DNA of 28,230 bases from a virus. The DNA is taken from positions 1 through 28,230 of IMG/VR virus record IMGVR_UViG_3300021087_000059; one strand, given 5' to 3'. The position numbers were made by a program, and so were the translations under genes. The notes beneath the pieces were generated by a model. That model made no database searches. It worked only from the letters and a program-made list of their open reading frames with translations, and was not told where the DNA came from. Positions 21,916 to 28,230 of this stretch are shown here, in pieces. Each line of letters begins with the position of its first letter. Position 1 is the first letter of the stretch.

Positions 21916-22152
21916 TTAAAAATTCAAGTCAAATTCAAGCATACAGGGCATCTCGTCTATGGATTTCCATAGCAAGGTACCTTCGTCGTTCTCAATATAT
22001 ACAAGATATCTCTTCTTGCCAAACTTATGCAGGTGATGTTCATCTTCCAGTATGGCGGATACGACACCCCTGCCAGCTTTCATTCCGATGTAATAAGCCA
22101 TGCCGTCTTTCGGTTCTTTACCGACGACAATCTTTCTAATAAGTCCTTCCAT
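21916..22152 (-). CDS. Hypothetical small protein
   Basis: 78 residues, mixed alpha/beta: LIRKIVVGKEPKDGMAYYIG, then VVSAILEDEHHLHKF, then KRYLVYIENDEGTLLWK. It looks like a small SH3- or beta-barrel-like protein, but no family is recognised. Its stop TAA and the GroES-like start are 3 nt apart (TAATTGATG), and its own start is 1 nt after the previous stop, so it belongs to the same transcript as the GroES-like protein. It may be an early or regulatory protein. Confidence 0.5.
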   Translation of the reverse strand: MEGLIRKIVVGKEPKDGMAYYIGMKAGRGVVSAILEDEHHLHKFGKKRYLVYIENDEGTLLWKSIDEMPCMLEFDLNF

Positions 22153-22153
22153 T

Positions 22154-22450
22154 TTAGTTTAGGGATATGCCCAAATCACCCAAGAGGTCGTCTAATGAAT
22201 CGTTTTCTTGATACGCGCTATCCATTACTTCTTTTAGCGTATCTAGCTCTGCCCTACTTTCTAGGTTAAAGCTGTACATTGTCTTCATCTCTGCGCTTTC
22301 ATCTCCATCTTCTACAGCGTCGAAGTCTATAACTCCAACAACTATAGAGGCTAGGGTGCGATCTTTCATTTCGAACTCATCAATCGTATCCTCCATCTTT
22401 TTGACGAGGGAATACATTTCGGCAAAGAAGAGGGTGTCTTTCGGGTTCAT
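22154..22450 (-). CDS. Acidic hypothetical protein
   Basis: 98 residues, strongly acidic (many Asp/Glu, few Lys/Arg). It starts MNPKDTLFFAEMYSLVKKME, has DFDAVEDGDESAEMKTMYSF in the middle and ends DSLDDLLGDLGISLN. Composition suggests a DNA mimic, chaperone cofactor or binding regulator, but nothing specific is recognised. The gene is the first of a transcript that carries the 78-residue gene, the GroES-like protein and the coiled-coil protein. Its promoter box TATATTTG (22470-22477) faces the promoter of the plus-strand regulator. Confidence 0.5.
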   Translation of the reverse strand: MNPKDTLFFAEMYSLVKKMEDTIDEFEMKDRTLASIVVGVIDFDAVEDGDESAEMKTMYSFNLESRAELDTLKEVMDSAYQENDSLDDLLGDLGISLN

Positions 22451-22454
22451 GATG

Positions 22455-22462
22455 TAAATTTG
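22455..22462 (+). promoter_or_regulatory. TAAATTTG promoter box for the winged-helix gene
   Basis: A forward box 28 nt before the ATG at 22491. No clear -33 element is seen. It points toward the reverse box 7 nt away, so the two promoters overlap. Confidence 0.45.
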
Positions 22463-22469
22463 TTTAAGT

Positions 22470-22477
22470 CAAATATA
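22470..22477 (-). promoter_or_regulatory. TATATTTG promoter box for the 22450 transcript
   Basis: On the minus strand it is preceded by TTG 23 nt upstream, giving a full two-part match, and lies 19 nt before the ATG at 22450. It faces the forward box at 22455-22462. Confidence 0.5.
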
Positions 22478-22490
22478 CGACACAATACAC

Positions 22491-22910
22491 ATGCCTAAGT
22501 CAACCGTTAAAAAGACTAGACTATTTCGAGACGTATCGAAACTTCCAGATAAGTACGTAAAGAGCAATTACTTAAAGAATCTACGTAGTGCTACGGATGA
22601 TTTCTTAGATAGCAACCCAGACCTTACTAGGTCTTACCTTAATTTAATGCTGTTCGTTTACGATTTGGAGTTTTTTACTATAGCGTGGGCAGCAGAGAAC
22701 TACGGTATGTACAAGAAGAACCTAGCTGATAGAATGATATACCCCCTTGTGTCTAGTGGGTACCTATATAAACACTTCGATAAGCTTACACCGTCTCAGA
22801 CGCTAGAGGATCACTTGTTCCGTGATGAGACAAAATACAACTACAGAGTTCGCTATGCGTTATCGCAGAAAGGAAGGCTAGCGGTACAGCGTTTTTACAA
22901 CACCCTGTAG
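22491..22910 (+). CDS. Winged-helix (MarR-like) transcriptional regulator
   Basis: 139 residues, the only gene on the plus strand. Residues about 48-100 fit a winged-helix DNA-binding domain: LNLMLFVYDLEFFTIAWAAE (helices 1-2), MYKKNLADRMIYPLVSSGYL (helix-turn-helix), then the wing RVRYALSQKGRLAVQRFY (119-136). The N-terminus is basic (MPKSTVKKTRLFRDVSK). The last 16 nt overlap the convergent peptidase gene. A forward TAAATTTG box at 22455-22462 lies 28 nt upstream, inside the face-to-face promoter pair. It may control the neighbouring minus-strand transcript and its own expression. The MarR-like class is from motif order, not from a search. Confidence 0.6.
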   Translation: MPKSTVKKTRLFRDVSKLPDKYVKSNYLKNLRSATDDFLDSNPDLTRSYLNLMLFVYDLEFFTIAWAAENYGMYKKNLADRMIYPLVSSGYLYKHFDKLTPSQTLEDHLFRDETKYNYRVRYALSQKGRLAVQRFYNTL

Positions 22911-23356
22911 TGGATACCATTTTCATCTCGGTACGCTCTCTTGAGTTGTTTTCTGTTTTTTCCGCCTTCTTTAAAGGATACGTGTACCCAGGCAGGGTTC
23001 TCGTCATCCCCGAATTCCCAGATCATCTGATCCCATTCGAGGTTTTTCTTTATGAAGTCGAATATCTCCGAGTTAGTTACCTTCCCGTACATATCAGCGT
23101 CTATATCAATAGCTTCCCCGATCATATGCTGAGAGTACTTACTCCCTCCTATGGCCTTGTTTAATTCTTTTGATCTAAATCCAGAGGTAACCCCGATAGG
23201 TACACCGAAGTGATCGCGCACTGGCTGAAAGATATGGTCCGCTACGGCCTGTAGGTTGTGTACGGTCCACTTATCTGGGGTGTTATCTATCCCCTTTCGC
23301 GTCGCGGTGTTTGACTTCACCACTTCTTTTAGCGTTAGATTTTTGCTTAACCTCAT
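22895..23356 (-). CDS. M15-family peptidase, probable endolysin
   Basis: 153 residues from the ATG at 23356; the longer frame begins with a TTG. The sequence is a typical M15_3 (VanY/Ply118-like) domain covering almost the whole chain. SGFRSKELNKAIGG (58-71) and SQHMIGEAIDI (75-85) contribute zinc ligands H77 and D84. QMIWEFG (110-116) has the catalytic E114, and WVHVSF (123-128) has H125. It cleaves peptide bonds in peptidoglycan and is a plausible endolysin. No signal peptide and no holin gene were identified nearby. It is encoded convergent to the regulator gene, sharing 16 nt at their ends. Confidence 0.75.
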   Translation of the reverse strand: MRLSKNLTLKEVVKSNTATRKGIDNTPDKWTVHNLQAVADHIFQPVRDHFGVPIGVTSGFRSKELNKAIGGSKYSQHMIGEAIDIDADMYGKVTNSEIFDFIKKNLEWDQMIWEFGDDENPAWVHVSFKEGGKNRKQLKRAYRDENGIHYRVL

Positions 23357-23421
23357 TGAATTTATTTTTCTCTGCAATATACGCAGGGTTAATCCGCTTA
23401 AGCCTCGGATTGAAGTAGTTT

Positions 23422-24204
23422 TTACTTCCCAATCTTACTCGTTCTCATCAGCGTTTGGAGAGGGCTAAGGCCGTTTCCTCCGCTTTGACTTTTGTATTGC
23501 TTTCTTAATTCTCCTTTAGATCCAGGCATAGGAGTAAACAGTCTTTCACCAAGAGATATCTTTGACCTCTCATTCTTCATCATCTGCTTACAGGAGTCGC
23601 TCATCTTACCTTCTTTCATGCATCGCTGAAGAAACTCGCTAGCCGAAGAGCTTTTAGAATCCATTAAGTCTTGTTGCTGAGCACTTCTACCGAAAGCAGA
23701 TCCTCCACTACCGACTTGCTTAGAAAAGCTGTTAAGTACTCTGGCTTGTCTGACTTCAGCTGGCTCGCCGTATACATCACCATAGAAAGCTGCTACTGCG
23801 GGATCTTGCATTGTCTTTGCAAGCCTCATAGCCTCGGAAGGAGATATGCGTTCGTTGTCTACTATATCACCGACGTTATCCTTGGATATCCTAACGCCCC
23901 TTCCGTATACTGGCTCACCTTTACTATTGAATCCTTCTGGTCTTTGATACTTAAGCGTGCCTGATTCATTGTCCTTATAAACCCTTCCCTTTTCAGGCTG
24001 TTCAACCATGAAAGCAGCTTGAGGATCAAACCCTCTGGTATCTCTGGAGCGTTGAGTTGACAAGAACTTCATGAGGTCGCCAGCGTCCATGCCTTGAGAA
24101 GACAAAGCATCAGTCAGCCTTTCCATAGAGGTTCCGTACTCTTCTGAGTCTTTGTACTTTCTTATAAGTACCCCGTCGTCCTTTTTCTTCTTAGGCTTTG
24201 GCAT
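23422..24204 (-). CDS. Hypothetical virion protein
   Basis: 260 residues from the ATG at 24204, which overlaps the stop of the small basic gene upstream (TGATG). A GTG one codon earlier was rejected. The N-terminus is basic (MPKPKKKKDDG). The middle is mixed and includes PQAAFMVEQPEKGRVYKDNE and SPSEAMRLAKTMQDPAVAAF. Two Cys lie near residues 206-220 (RCMKEGKMSDSCKQMM). The C-terminus is basic. No domain is recognised. Its location among small basic proteins suggests a virion-internal or head-associated protein. Confidence 0.5.
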   Translation of the reverse strand: MPKPKKKKDDGVLIRKYKDSEEYGTSMERLTDALSSQGMDAGDLMKFLSTQRSRDTRGFDPQAAFMVEQPEKGRVYKDNESGTLKYQRPEGFNSKGEPVYGRGVRISKDNVGDIVDNERISPSEAMRLAKTMQDPAVAAFYGDVYGEPAEVRQARVLNSFSKQVGSGGSAFGRSAQQQDLMDSKSSSASEFLQRCMKEGKMSDSCKQMMKNERSKISLGERLFTPMPGSKGELRKQYKSQSGGNGLSPLQTLMRTSKIGK

Positions 24205-24392
24205 CACTTCTTCCCTTTACCGTACTTGCCAAGACTGTTTAACAGATTTTTAGTTCCCTTGACTTTGTTCTGGCGTTCAAGGTCGGCCTGATCCATTCTT
24301 TTCTTTTCAGATGCAGCACTGTTTAGCGCCTTTCTGGTAATCCTACGAACAGACCTTCTTGTCTGTCTTTTTTTTCTTTTTTCCTCGCTCAT
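24204..24392 (-). CDS. Small very basic protein
   Basis: 62 residues from the ATG at 24392, selected because it comes one base after the stop of the upstream small gene (TAA-G-ATG); a longer frame would overlap that gene. The sequence is highly basic (EEKRKKRQTRRSVRRITRKA) and ends in SLGKYGKGKK. It resembles histone-like or DNA-packaging tails in composition. No family is recognised. Confidence 0.5.
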   Translation of the reverse strand: MSEEKRKKRQTRRSVRRITRKALNSAASEKKRMDQADLERQNKVKGTKNLLNSLGKYGKGKK

Positions 24393-24393
24393 C

Positions 24394-24486
24394 TTAGTAT
24401 GAATTTTTGCAACCGCAGGCTTTTGGTTTACCACACTTACACTTCTTTTTTACGACCCTCGGTCCTTTTGGTTTTCCGTATGCCAT
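24394..24486 (-). CDS. 30-residue Lys/Cys-rich protein
   Basis: An ATG at 24486, 3 nt after the stop of the 136-residue gene, opens 30 codons. The product MAYGKPKGPRVVKKKCKCGK continues with KACGCKN. The four Cys as CKC and CGC form a compact CxC...CxC pattern that could bind a metal. The downstream gene follows after one base. The tight placement between two genes in the same strand supports reality, though the size makes certainty low. Confidence 0.5.
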   Translation of the reverse strand: MAYGKPKGPRVVKKKCKCGKPKACGCKNSY

Positions 24487-24489
24487 TTC

Positions 24490-24900
24490 TTATCGTCTTA
24501 CTGGTCTCATCATTCCTCCTGGAGATTGGCCCATGCCCTTTTTTTGCATAAGCATTTCCAGAAGGTCTTCCATCTTAGAGGCTCCTGGACCTCCTTGTGC
24601 TTGAGACGCCATTTGCCTTCCTTCTGTTCTCGTCATTTCGCTTTCCATCTCTCCAGCATCCAAAGAGTAGGTTCCGTCACCTAATGGTACGATCCTATAG
24701 TCCATATCTTCAATAACCCCGTCCCTGCTTGGGTTGCCATAAGTCTCCCAGTCTCCGAAAACTGGTGCTACCTGTCCGTCAGGCAGTTCCATTTCAACGA
24801 ATTGATTTCCGTCTTCTGTCTGTTGAATAGGTCCTTGGGCAAATTGGCCAGCAACCCTCATAGACTGTTTGGGCTGTTCGCCTTTCATCATTGGTCTCAT
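24490..24900 (-). CDS. Hypothetical Gly/Met-rich protein
   Basis: 136 residues. The N-terminus MRPMMKGEQPKQSMRVAGQF and the C-terminal low-complexity region (MASQAQGGPGASKMEDLLEM, GMGQSPGGMMRPVRR) flank a short globular middle with FVEMELPDGQVAPVFGDWET. It resembles linker or capsid-interior proteins rather than an enzyme. A TATATTTG box lies exactly 4 nt before the ATG, so it starts a transcript, probably leaderless, that carries the small basic genes, the 260-residue gene and possibly the peptidase. Confidence 0.5.
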   Translation of the reverse strand: MRPMMKGEQPKQSMRVAGQFAQGPIQQTEDGNQFVEMELPDGQVAPVFGDWETYGNPSRDGVIEDMDYRIVPLGDGTYSLDAGEMESEMTRTEGRQMASQAQGGPGASKMEDLLEMLMQKKGMGQSPGGMMRPVRR

Positions 24901-24904
24901 AAAG

Positions 24905-24912
24905 CAAATATA
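24905..24912 (-). promoter_or_regulatory. TATATTTG promoter box, leaderless type
   Basis: The box is followed by CTTT and then the ATG at 24900. The same TTTGCTTTATG string occurs before the genes at 3346 and 8131. Confidence 0.5.
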
Positions 24913-24918
24913 CTAATA

Positions 24919-25830
24919 TTAATTATACTCATTTGGATCAAAGATTGAATACTCCATTCCCTGAGGCTCAACTACTTTTTTATCTGATTCTTCAAGGCCT
25001 AGCTTGTTTTTTGCGAAGTCAATACTGGTCCTCATGTTTTTAGACATGTCTATTAAGGAGTTGATTTTGTCTGATGCGACACCTACCGCTTTGAAAGGAT
25101 TTATATCTCCTATAAATGGAAGAGATCCAGACTCTAAGTTTTCCTGAGCAATGTCATTTCGCTCTGTCCTTCTTTCCACCAAAGACTCCATGCTGTCTAT
25201 TCTCTTCTGAGCGTCGAGACCATCTCCCCCGTCAACTAAGTTCATCGTTTGATTATCCTTAGCGTCAGTTAAAGCGTCTTGTGCGCGTGCAAGTCTGCTA
25301 GCTTCTTTTGATGCTCTTGATCCGAGAGCCTTTTTTTTGACAAAGTCAAATGCATCCTCACCGTATTCATCGATTCCAAAATTAAGAGCGTCCCTACCCA
25401 TGCTTTTTAACATTGTTCCGCCAGGCACATCTCCTTGGGTGCCGTCTTGAATAGCATCCATTTCTGCCCTTGCTCCTTTATAAAGCATGTTAATTGGAGC
25501 TGCAACAGGAACGGCTTTCATGAGTGTGTCAGCAGCAAGAAGGAACCCTTCGTTTATATTGTTCGAAACAATTCTTTCTCCTGCTCTTTGCTCTTTAAGC
25601 CTATCCAGTTCTTGAGATGCAGACTTAGTTTTCAAGTCGGTGCCATCCTTTCCTAGTGTGCTCCCAGCGTCTGCTGATAATGCACTTTGATAGGCAAGAG
25701 TTGCGTTTGATATCTTACCCCTTTTCTCCTGCCTGCGAAGCTTTTTCATTAGTCTGTCGCGGCCCCTATCTATTCTTTGAGCGTTTTTCTGCTCCTCAGT
25801 CCTGGTTTCAAATCTTTTAAGTGGGTTCAT
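24919..25830 (-). CDS. Hypothetical virion protein, helical
   Basis: 303 residues, mainly helical and charged: a basic N-terminus (DRGRDRLMKKLRRQEKRGK), a hydrophobic stretch FLLAADTLMKAVPVAAPINM near 96-115, and long charged helices (ESLVERRTERNDIAQENLES near 215-234). The C-terminus is Pro/Glu-rich (EPQGMEYSIFDPNEYN). It has no enzymatic motif. The 4-nt overlap with the upstream basic gene (ATGA) and the terminator-free gap downstream place it in the same transcript. An internal virion or ejection protein is plausible, since the central stretch could cross a membrane. Confidence 0.5.
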   Translation of the reverse strand: MNPLKRFETRTEEQKNAQRIDRGRDRLMKKLRRQEKRGKISNATLAYQSALSADAGSTLGKDGTDLKTKSASQELDRLKEQRAGERIVSNNINEGFLLAADTLMKAVPVAAPINMLYKGARAEMDAIQDGTQGDVPGGTMLKSMGRDALNFGIDEYGEDAFDFVKKKALGSRASKEASRLARAQDALTDAKDNQTMNLVDGGDGLDAQKRIDSMESLVERRTERNDIAQENLESGSLPFIGDINPFKAVGVASDKINSLIDMSKNMRTSIDFAKNKLGLEESDKKVVEPQGMEYSIFDPNEYN

Positions 25831-26069
25831 TTTCTTTTAGATCCTTTTATTCGTGAAGTTTCTCTCATGCCCCTGTTCTTGGAGGCTGTCATTACTCTTG
25901 CTTTTCCGTTCTTGTGATGAACGTCTTTTCCGTCGCCTTTTTTAACCTTGCCTTTTTTTGCAAACTTTCTTCTTAGTTTGTTTCTTAGGGCTCGGCGCTT
26001 CTTCTGAGTGCTAGACTTTTGAAACTTCTTGTACTCTTTTTTGTAATTACGTTTCTTTTTCGCTTTCAT
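25827..26069 (-). CDS. Very basic protein with a degenerate HNH-like motif
   Basis: 80 residues, more than a third Lys/Arg. After a Lys-rich N-terminus (residues 1-41) it reads VKKGDGKDVHHKNGKARVMT, then ASKNRGMRETSRIKGSKRK. The DVHHKNG and the following SKNRG resemble the first half of an HNH-type nuclease motif (HH..G....N), but the segment between them is shortened and the second His that such nucleases need is missing. It may be a degenerate HNH-like DNA-binding protein or a packaging-associated basic protein. It overlaps both neighbours (one base and four bases). Confidence 0.5.
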   Translation of the reverse strand: MKAKKKRNYKKEYKKFQKSSTQKKRRALRNKLRRKFAKKGKVKKGDGKDVHHKNGKARVMTASKNRGMRETSRIKGSKRK

Positions 26070-27541
26070 CAGAAACTTGCTCTAATCATTGGTTGTCCTT
26101 TTCTCTCTTCGTCTACTGGACGCATCTGGTACTTCTTTAGCTCGTTGTCCCAGTAGTATTCTCTATCAAGTACCTGTCCGTACCTTGCGTTCTTTCTGTC
26201 TTGCGCCACTTTACCTATCTGAACTGTTGGTCGCCCCATAGGTATATTAGTAGATGTCTCTTTAATCTCAGGTTCAGGGTATTTGGGTTCAATTCTTCTA
26301 GCAGGCAAAGACCTAACAGGATTCATCTTCCCTCTCTTCTTCTTTAGGACCTTAACTGATTTTAGCCTTGTTAGTTTATCATCACCACCTTGTGTTTTGA
26401 TTTCCTCACGCTTGGGCTCCTCTCTTCCAGCGGCCTTCTTCATCTCTGGGCTGTCGTAAAGATACACATCAACCAAGTCTTTCAGGGCTGGGTTCCAATA
26501 AGCAACCCTATTAGCAGGAGTGATCCCTTCTCTAAACAAAGACGGTGGTACTTCTTCATTAACTACCCTGTCCATCTCTCTATCCGTGTAGAACCCATCC
26601 CCCTGATCTTCATAGAAGTTTGTTTGCTCTCTTTCGAATGGGCGGCTTCTTGTGTATGGCTTGACATTGGGATATAATTGAACCTCACCTATTCTGCCTT
26701 CAGGTACATCAAACCTTTCTACGCTGTCGTTGGTTATCGTTTGGACCCCTCTGTCTCCCATGTCTACCGTCTGAGTATCTGAGGTCAGCATATTAAAAAG
26801 GTCTACACCTATATTGCCTATTTTGGCTAAGCCTCTACTAAGGTCCGTCCTATACCTAATCGCTTGTTGCCCGAACTCGTATCCTTCATTTTCAAGCTGT
26901 TCAATTTTCTCTATGTCTGCACCACCAGCAAGCGCCAGGGCTCTAGGAGCCTGGGTATCATACTCCACACCCCTAGATACAGTTATGTAATCATCTACCG
27001 CTTTTGAAACAAACTGCGGAACAGCTTCTCCTTTTCTTTCCGATTCTTCAGTCGCGGGAATGATAAAGTCCTTCAAACGAGAGTTAAGCCTTCCTAGGTC
27101 TCTATCAAACTCTCCAAAGTCTTTGTTAGAAGACTCAAGAAGATTCATAAAATCAGCAGTGATCTCTTCTCTTAAGTATCGAAGGTCTTCAGGTAGGTTT
27201 TTATTTATGAAATCAACAAAAGGCTTGAGCCCCTCTGCAATTTTTTTTTGTTGTTCCTGTGAAAATTCATAACCGCTACGAGATCCATAATCATCTTTAG
27301 GTAGAAGGTAAACCATGTCTTGCGCAAGCCAAGGATAGTTTACCATCCCCTTAATCACATCATCTACGTCAACGTACTCTTCGTCTGCAATTTCTCTGCC
27401 TTTCTCAATCTCAAGAACTGGACTTCTTTCAGACTCAACGTAACCAGCATCAATAAGGGCCTTGACAAGATTGTCAGAGTAATTCACCAACCTCGTGGTG
27501 TCCGCCTTAGTAGGATCTCCGTTTTTCTTTTTAGGCTTCAT
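26069..27541 (-). CDS. Large hypothetical virion protein
   Basis: 490 residues, soluble, highly charged and mostly helical. It contains EIEKGREIADEEYVDVDDVI near the N-terminus, RDLGRLNSRLKDFIIPATEE near 145-165, and a C-terminus rich in Lys, Arg and Pro (LKSVKVLKKKRGKMNPVRSL, then YGQVLDREYYWDNELKKYQM). No domain is recognised. The start is coupled to the lysozyme-like gene by an ATGA overlap. Placement after a lytic domain suggests an internal virion or ejection protein, by analogy with podoviral inner-core proteins. That is inference. Confidence 0.45.
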   Translation of the reverse strand: MKPKKKNGDPTKADTTRLVNYSDNLVKALIDAGYVESERSPVLEIEKGREIADEEYVDVDDVIKGMVNYPWLAQDMVYLLPKDDYGSRSGYEFSQEQQKKIAEGLKPFVDFINKNLPEDLRYLREEITADFMNLLESSNKDFGEFDRDLGRLNSRLKDFIIPATEESERKGEAVPQFVSKAVDDYITVSRGVEYDTQAPRALALAGGADIEKIEQLENEGYEFGQQAIRYRTDLSRGLAKIGNIGVDLFNMLTSDTQTVDMGDRGVQTITNDSVERFDVPEGRIGEVQLYPNVKPYTRSRPFEREQTNFYEDQGDGFYTDREMDRVVNEEVPPSLFREGITPANRVAYWNPALKDLVDVYLYDSPEMKKAAGREEPKREEIKTQGGDDKLTRLKSVKVLKKKRGKMNPVRSLPARRIEPKYPEPEIKETSTNIPMGRPTVQIGKVAQDRKNARYGQVLDREYYWDNELKKYQMRPVDEERKGQPMIRASF

Positions 27542-28017
27542 CTCTCTATGCCTTCATTATAAATACGCAAATACTCTTCTGGTGTTTTGTTCACCCCTGG
27601 TGCCTGGAACTCTGAATTATCTCTGATAGAGGCGAAATACTTCCTAGCACCCTGACGTCCTAAGAAATGAGTCAAGGCAGCTACCTCATCAGGCCTGTAA
27701 TCCCACTTATCTCCTAGCTGACCCTTATATTCTCTCTCTAGATCAACAGCATTACGAGATAAACTAGGTCCCCCTATGCCTTTTTCGATCCTCATGTCCA
27801 TAAGCAGCTCCTGCAACCTAGGATCCCTAGATAAACTATCTCTAGATACCCCCTCCATCTGTGGGAGGTCATCAACCAAACTATAAAGCTGTCCATATCG
27901 CCCTGTAGCGGAACTCGTTGGGTTCATCATATACTTTCCCCCACGACTCTCGGCCCAGCCTATACCTTTCTTTAGTTTCTTGGGATCAATAGGATCACCA
28001 TACTTGTTGACTCTCAT
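27538..28017 (-). CDS. Lysozyme/transglycosylase-like protein
   Basis: 159 residues. Residues 18-44 have the pattern of lysozyme-like (SLT-type) catalytic cores: GIGWAESRGGKYMMNPTSSA, where E23 in the AESRGG motif would be the catalytic Glu, followed by TGRYGQL as the conserved G-Y-Q turn. The remaining helical part includes YRPDEVAALTHFLGRQGARK (about 105-125), typical of the C-terminal lobe. It could cut peptidoglycan during DNA entry. It is the first gene of the minus-strand array, with a TATATTTG box exactly 4 nt before its ATG. The family is called from motifs only. Confidence 0.55.
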   Translation of the reverse strand: MRVNKYGDPIDPKKLKKGIGWAESRGGKYMMNPTSSATGRYGQLYSLVDDLPQMEGVSRDSLSRDPRLQELLMDMRIEKGIGGPSLSRNAVDLEREYKGQLGDKWDYRPDEVAALTHFLGRQGARKYFASIRDNSEFQAPGVNKTPEEYLRIYNEGIER

Positions 28018-28021
28018 ACTA

Positions 28022-28029
28022 CAAATATA
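28022..28029 (-). promoter_or_regulatory. TATATTTG promoter box, leaderless type
   Basis: The box ends exactly 4 nt before the ATG at 28017 (spacer TAGT). With the usual start site a few bases after TTTG, the transcript would begin at or next to the A of ATG. Confidence 0.5.
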
Positions 28030-28094
28030 ATGAAGACAGTTTTAGCGCCTTTACAACTTAATTAGTTTGAATGACGCTCCGTAGCTACTGTTTT

Positions 28095-28112
28095 ATTACT
28101 TACATAAGTAAT
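28095..28112. promoter_or_regulatory. Inverted repeat, possible operator
   Basis: ATTACTTA and TAAGTAAT form 8-bp arms around a 2-bp centre. It lies between the two promoter-like elements in the non-coding leader, a position suited to a repressor site. It lacks the T-run expected of a terminator. Confidence 0.4.
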
Positions 28113-28172
28113 CCTAAAGACAGCCTCGTAGGTTTAAAACATCTATGAAGCTTTATCGCTGAAGAGCTTTGG

Positions 28173-28203
28173 CGAAGTTACAACTTTTTTCTTACAAAGT
28201 CAA
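28173..28203 (-). promoter_or_regulatory. Bacteroidetes-type promoter candidate
   Basis: Minus strand: TTGAC at 28199-28203, then a 20-nt gap after TTG, then TAACTTCG at 28173-28180. This matches the TTG-N17-23-TAnnTTTG promoter form of Flavobacteria with one mismatch (TTCG for TTTG). Transcription would run left through the palindrome toward the lysozyme-like gene, giving a leader of about 150 nt. Confidence 0.4.
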
Positions 28204-28230
28204 GTCAGCAATATGCTTTAATGAAACCCC

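Larger units (their letters stand above)
28018..28230. other. Non-coding leader region upstream of the minus-strand gene array
   Basis: No open frame of useful length was seen on the minus strand. The region holds a promoter-like element (28173-28203), an inverted repeat (28095-28112) and the leaderless-type promoter box of the first gene (28022-28029). It is the longest gene-free stretch in the window. Confidence 0.6.

Noticed and set aside
22895-22910. Bidirectional terminator between the regulator and the peptidase gene
   Set aside because: The genes overlap by 16 nt and no hairpin with a T-run was found there.

Overview
The window is about 28.2 kb of a tailed bacteriophage genome. It covers nearly the whole virion-structure and packaging half. 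Several things point to a marine phage of a Bacteroidetes (Flavobacteriia-like) host. The intergenic gaps carry TAnnTTTG boxes, the -7 element of the Bacteroidetes housekeeping sigma factor, mostly TATATTTG. Gene starts lack Shine-Dalgarno sequences and have A/T-rich leaders instead. Several small basic proteins belong to families I associate with marine phages and algal giant viruses. The tail genes look podovirus-like: an adaptor/ring pair followed by a nozzle-type protein. The set of large terminase, about 800-residue portal, about 450-residue capsid protein, ring proteins and nozzle recalls crAss-like and Cellulophaga podoviruses. That relationship is my inference and was not tested by search. 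No replication or integration genes are present.

Almost everything is on the minus strand, so transcription runs from high to low coordinates. From the right edge: 28018-28230 is non-coding with a promoter-like sequence and a palindrome. 28017-22895 holds a lysozyme-like gene, a run of uncharacterised probable virion proteins with small basic or Cys-rich proteins between them, and an M15-family peptidase (probable endolysin). 22910-22491 is the only plus-strand gene, a winged-helix (MarR-like) regulator whose promoter faces and overlaps the next minus-strand promoter. 22450-20893 contains small early-type proteins, a GroES-like protein with two GroES-type segments, a coiled-coil protein, and tRNA-Arg(UCU). 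20877-16079 contains a zinc ribbon, the large terminase and the portal.

16077-8165 is a long adhesion module of about 8 kb inserted between the portal and capsid genes. It has an Ig-like small protein, a collagen-like fiber, several repeat-rich fibers (one with a dockerin/EF-hand calcium loop, one with an F5/8-type C carbohydrate-binding domain) and three small accessory proteins. 8131-7301 is a cluster of four small, mostly very basic proteins. 7256-3412 contains a scaffold-like protein, the major capsid protein, a decoration-like protein and an AT-hook protein. Hairpins of terminator type follow each of the last three. 3346-1 contains two head-tail connector (ring) proteins and the N-terminal 586 codons of a nozzle/stabilization protein that runs off the left edge.

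The genes fit one assembly line: terminase and portal package DNA into a scaffold-built capsid, ring proteins and nozzle form a short tail, and the fibers bind the host. The lysozyme-like protein may act at entry and the M15 peptidase at lysis. Four gene starts sit exactly 4 nt after a TAnnTTTG box, so their mRNAs may be leaderless. This shared start architecture, the tandem GroES-like protein and the face-to-face promoters beside the winged-helix gene are the most interesting signals. I see no CRISPR array, insertion sequence or other mobile element.
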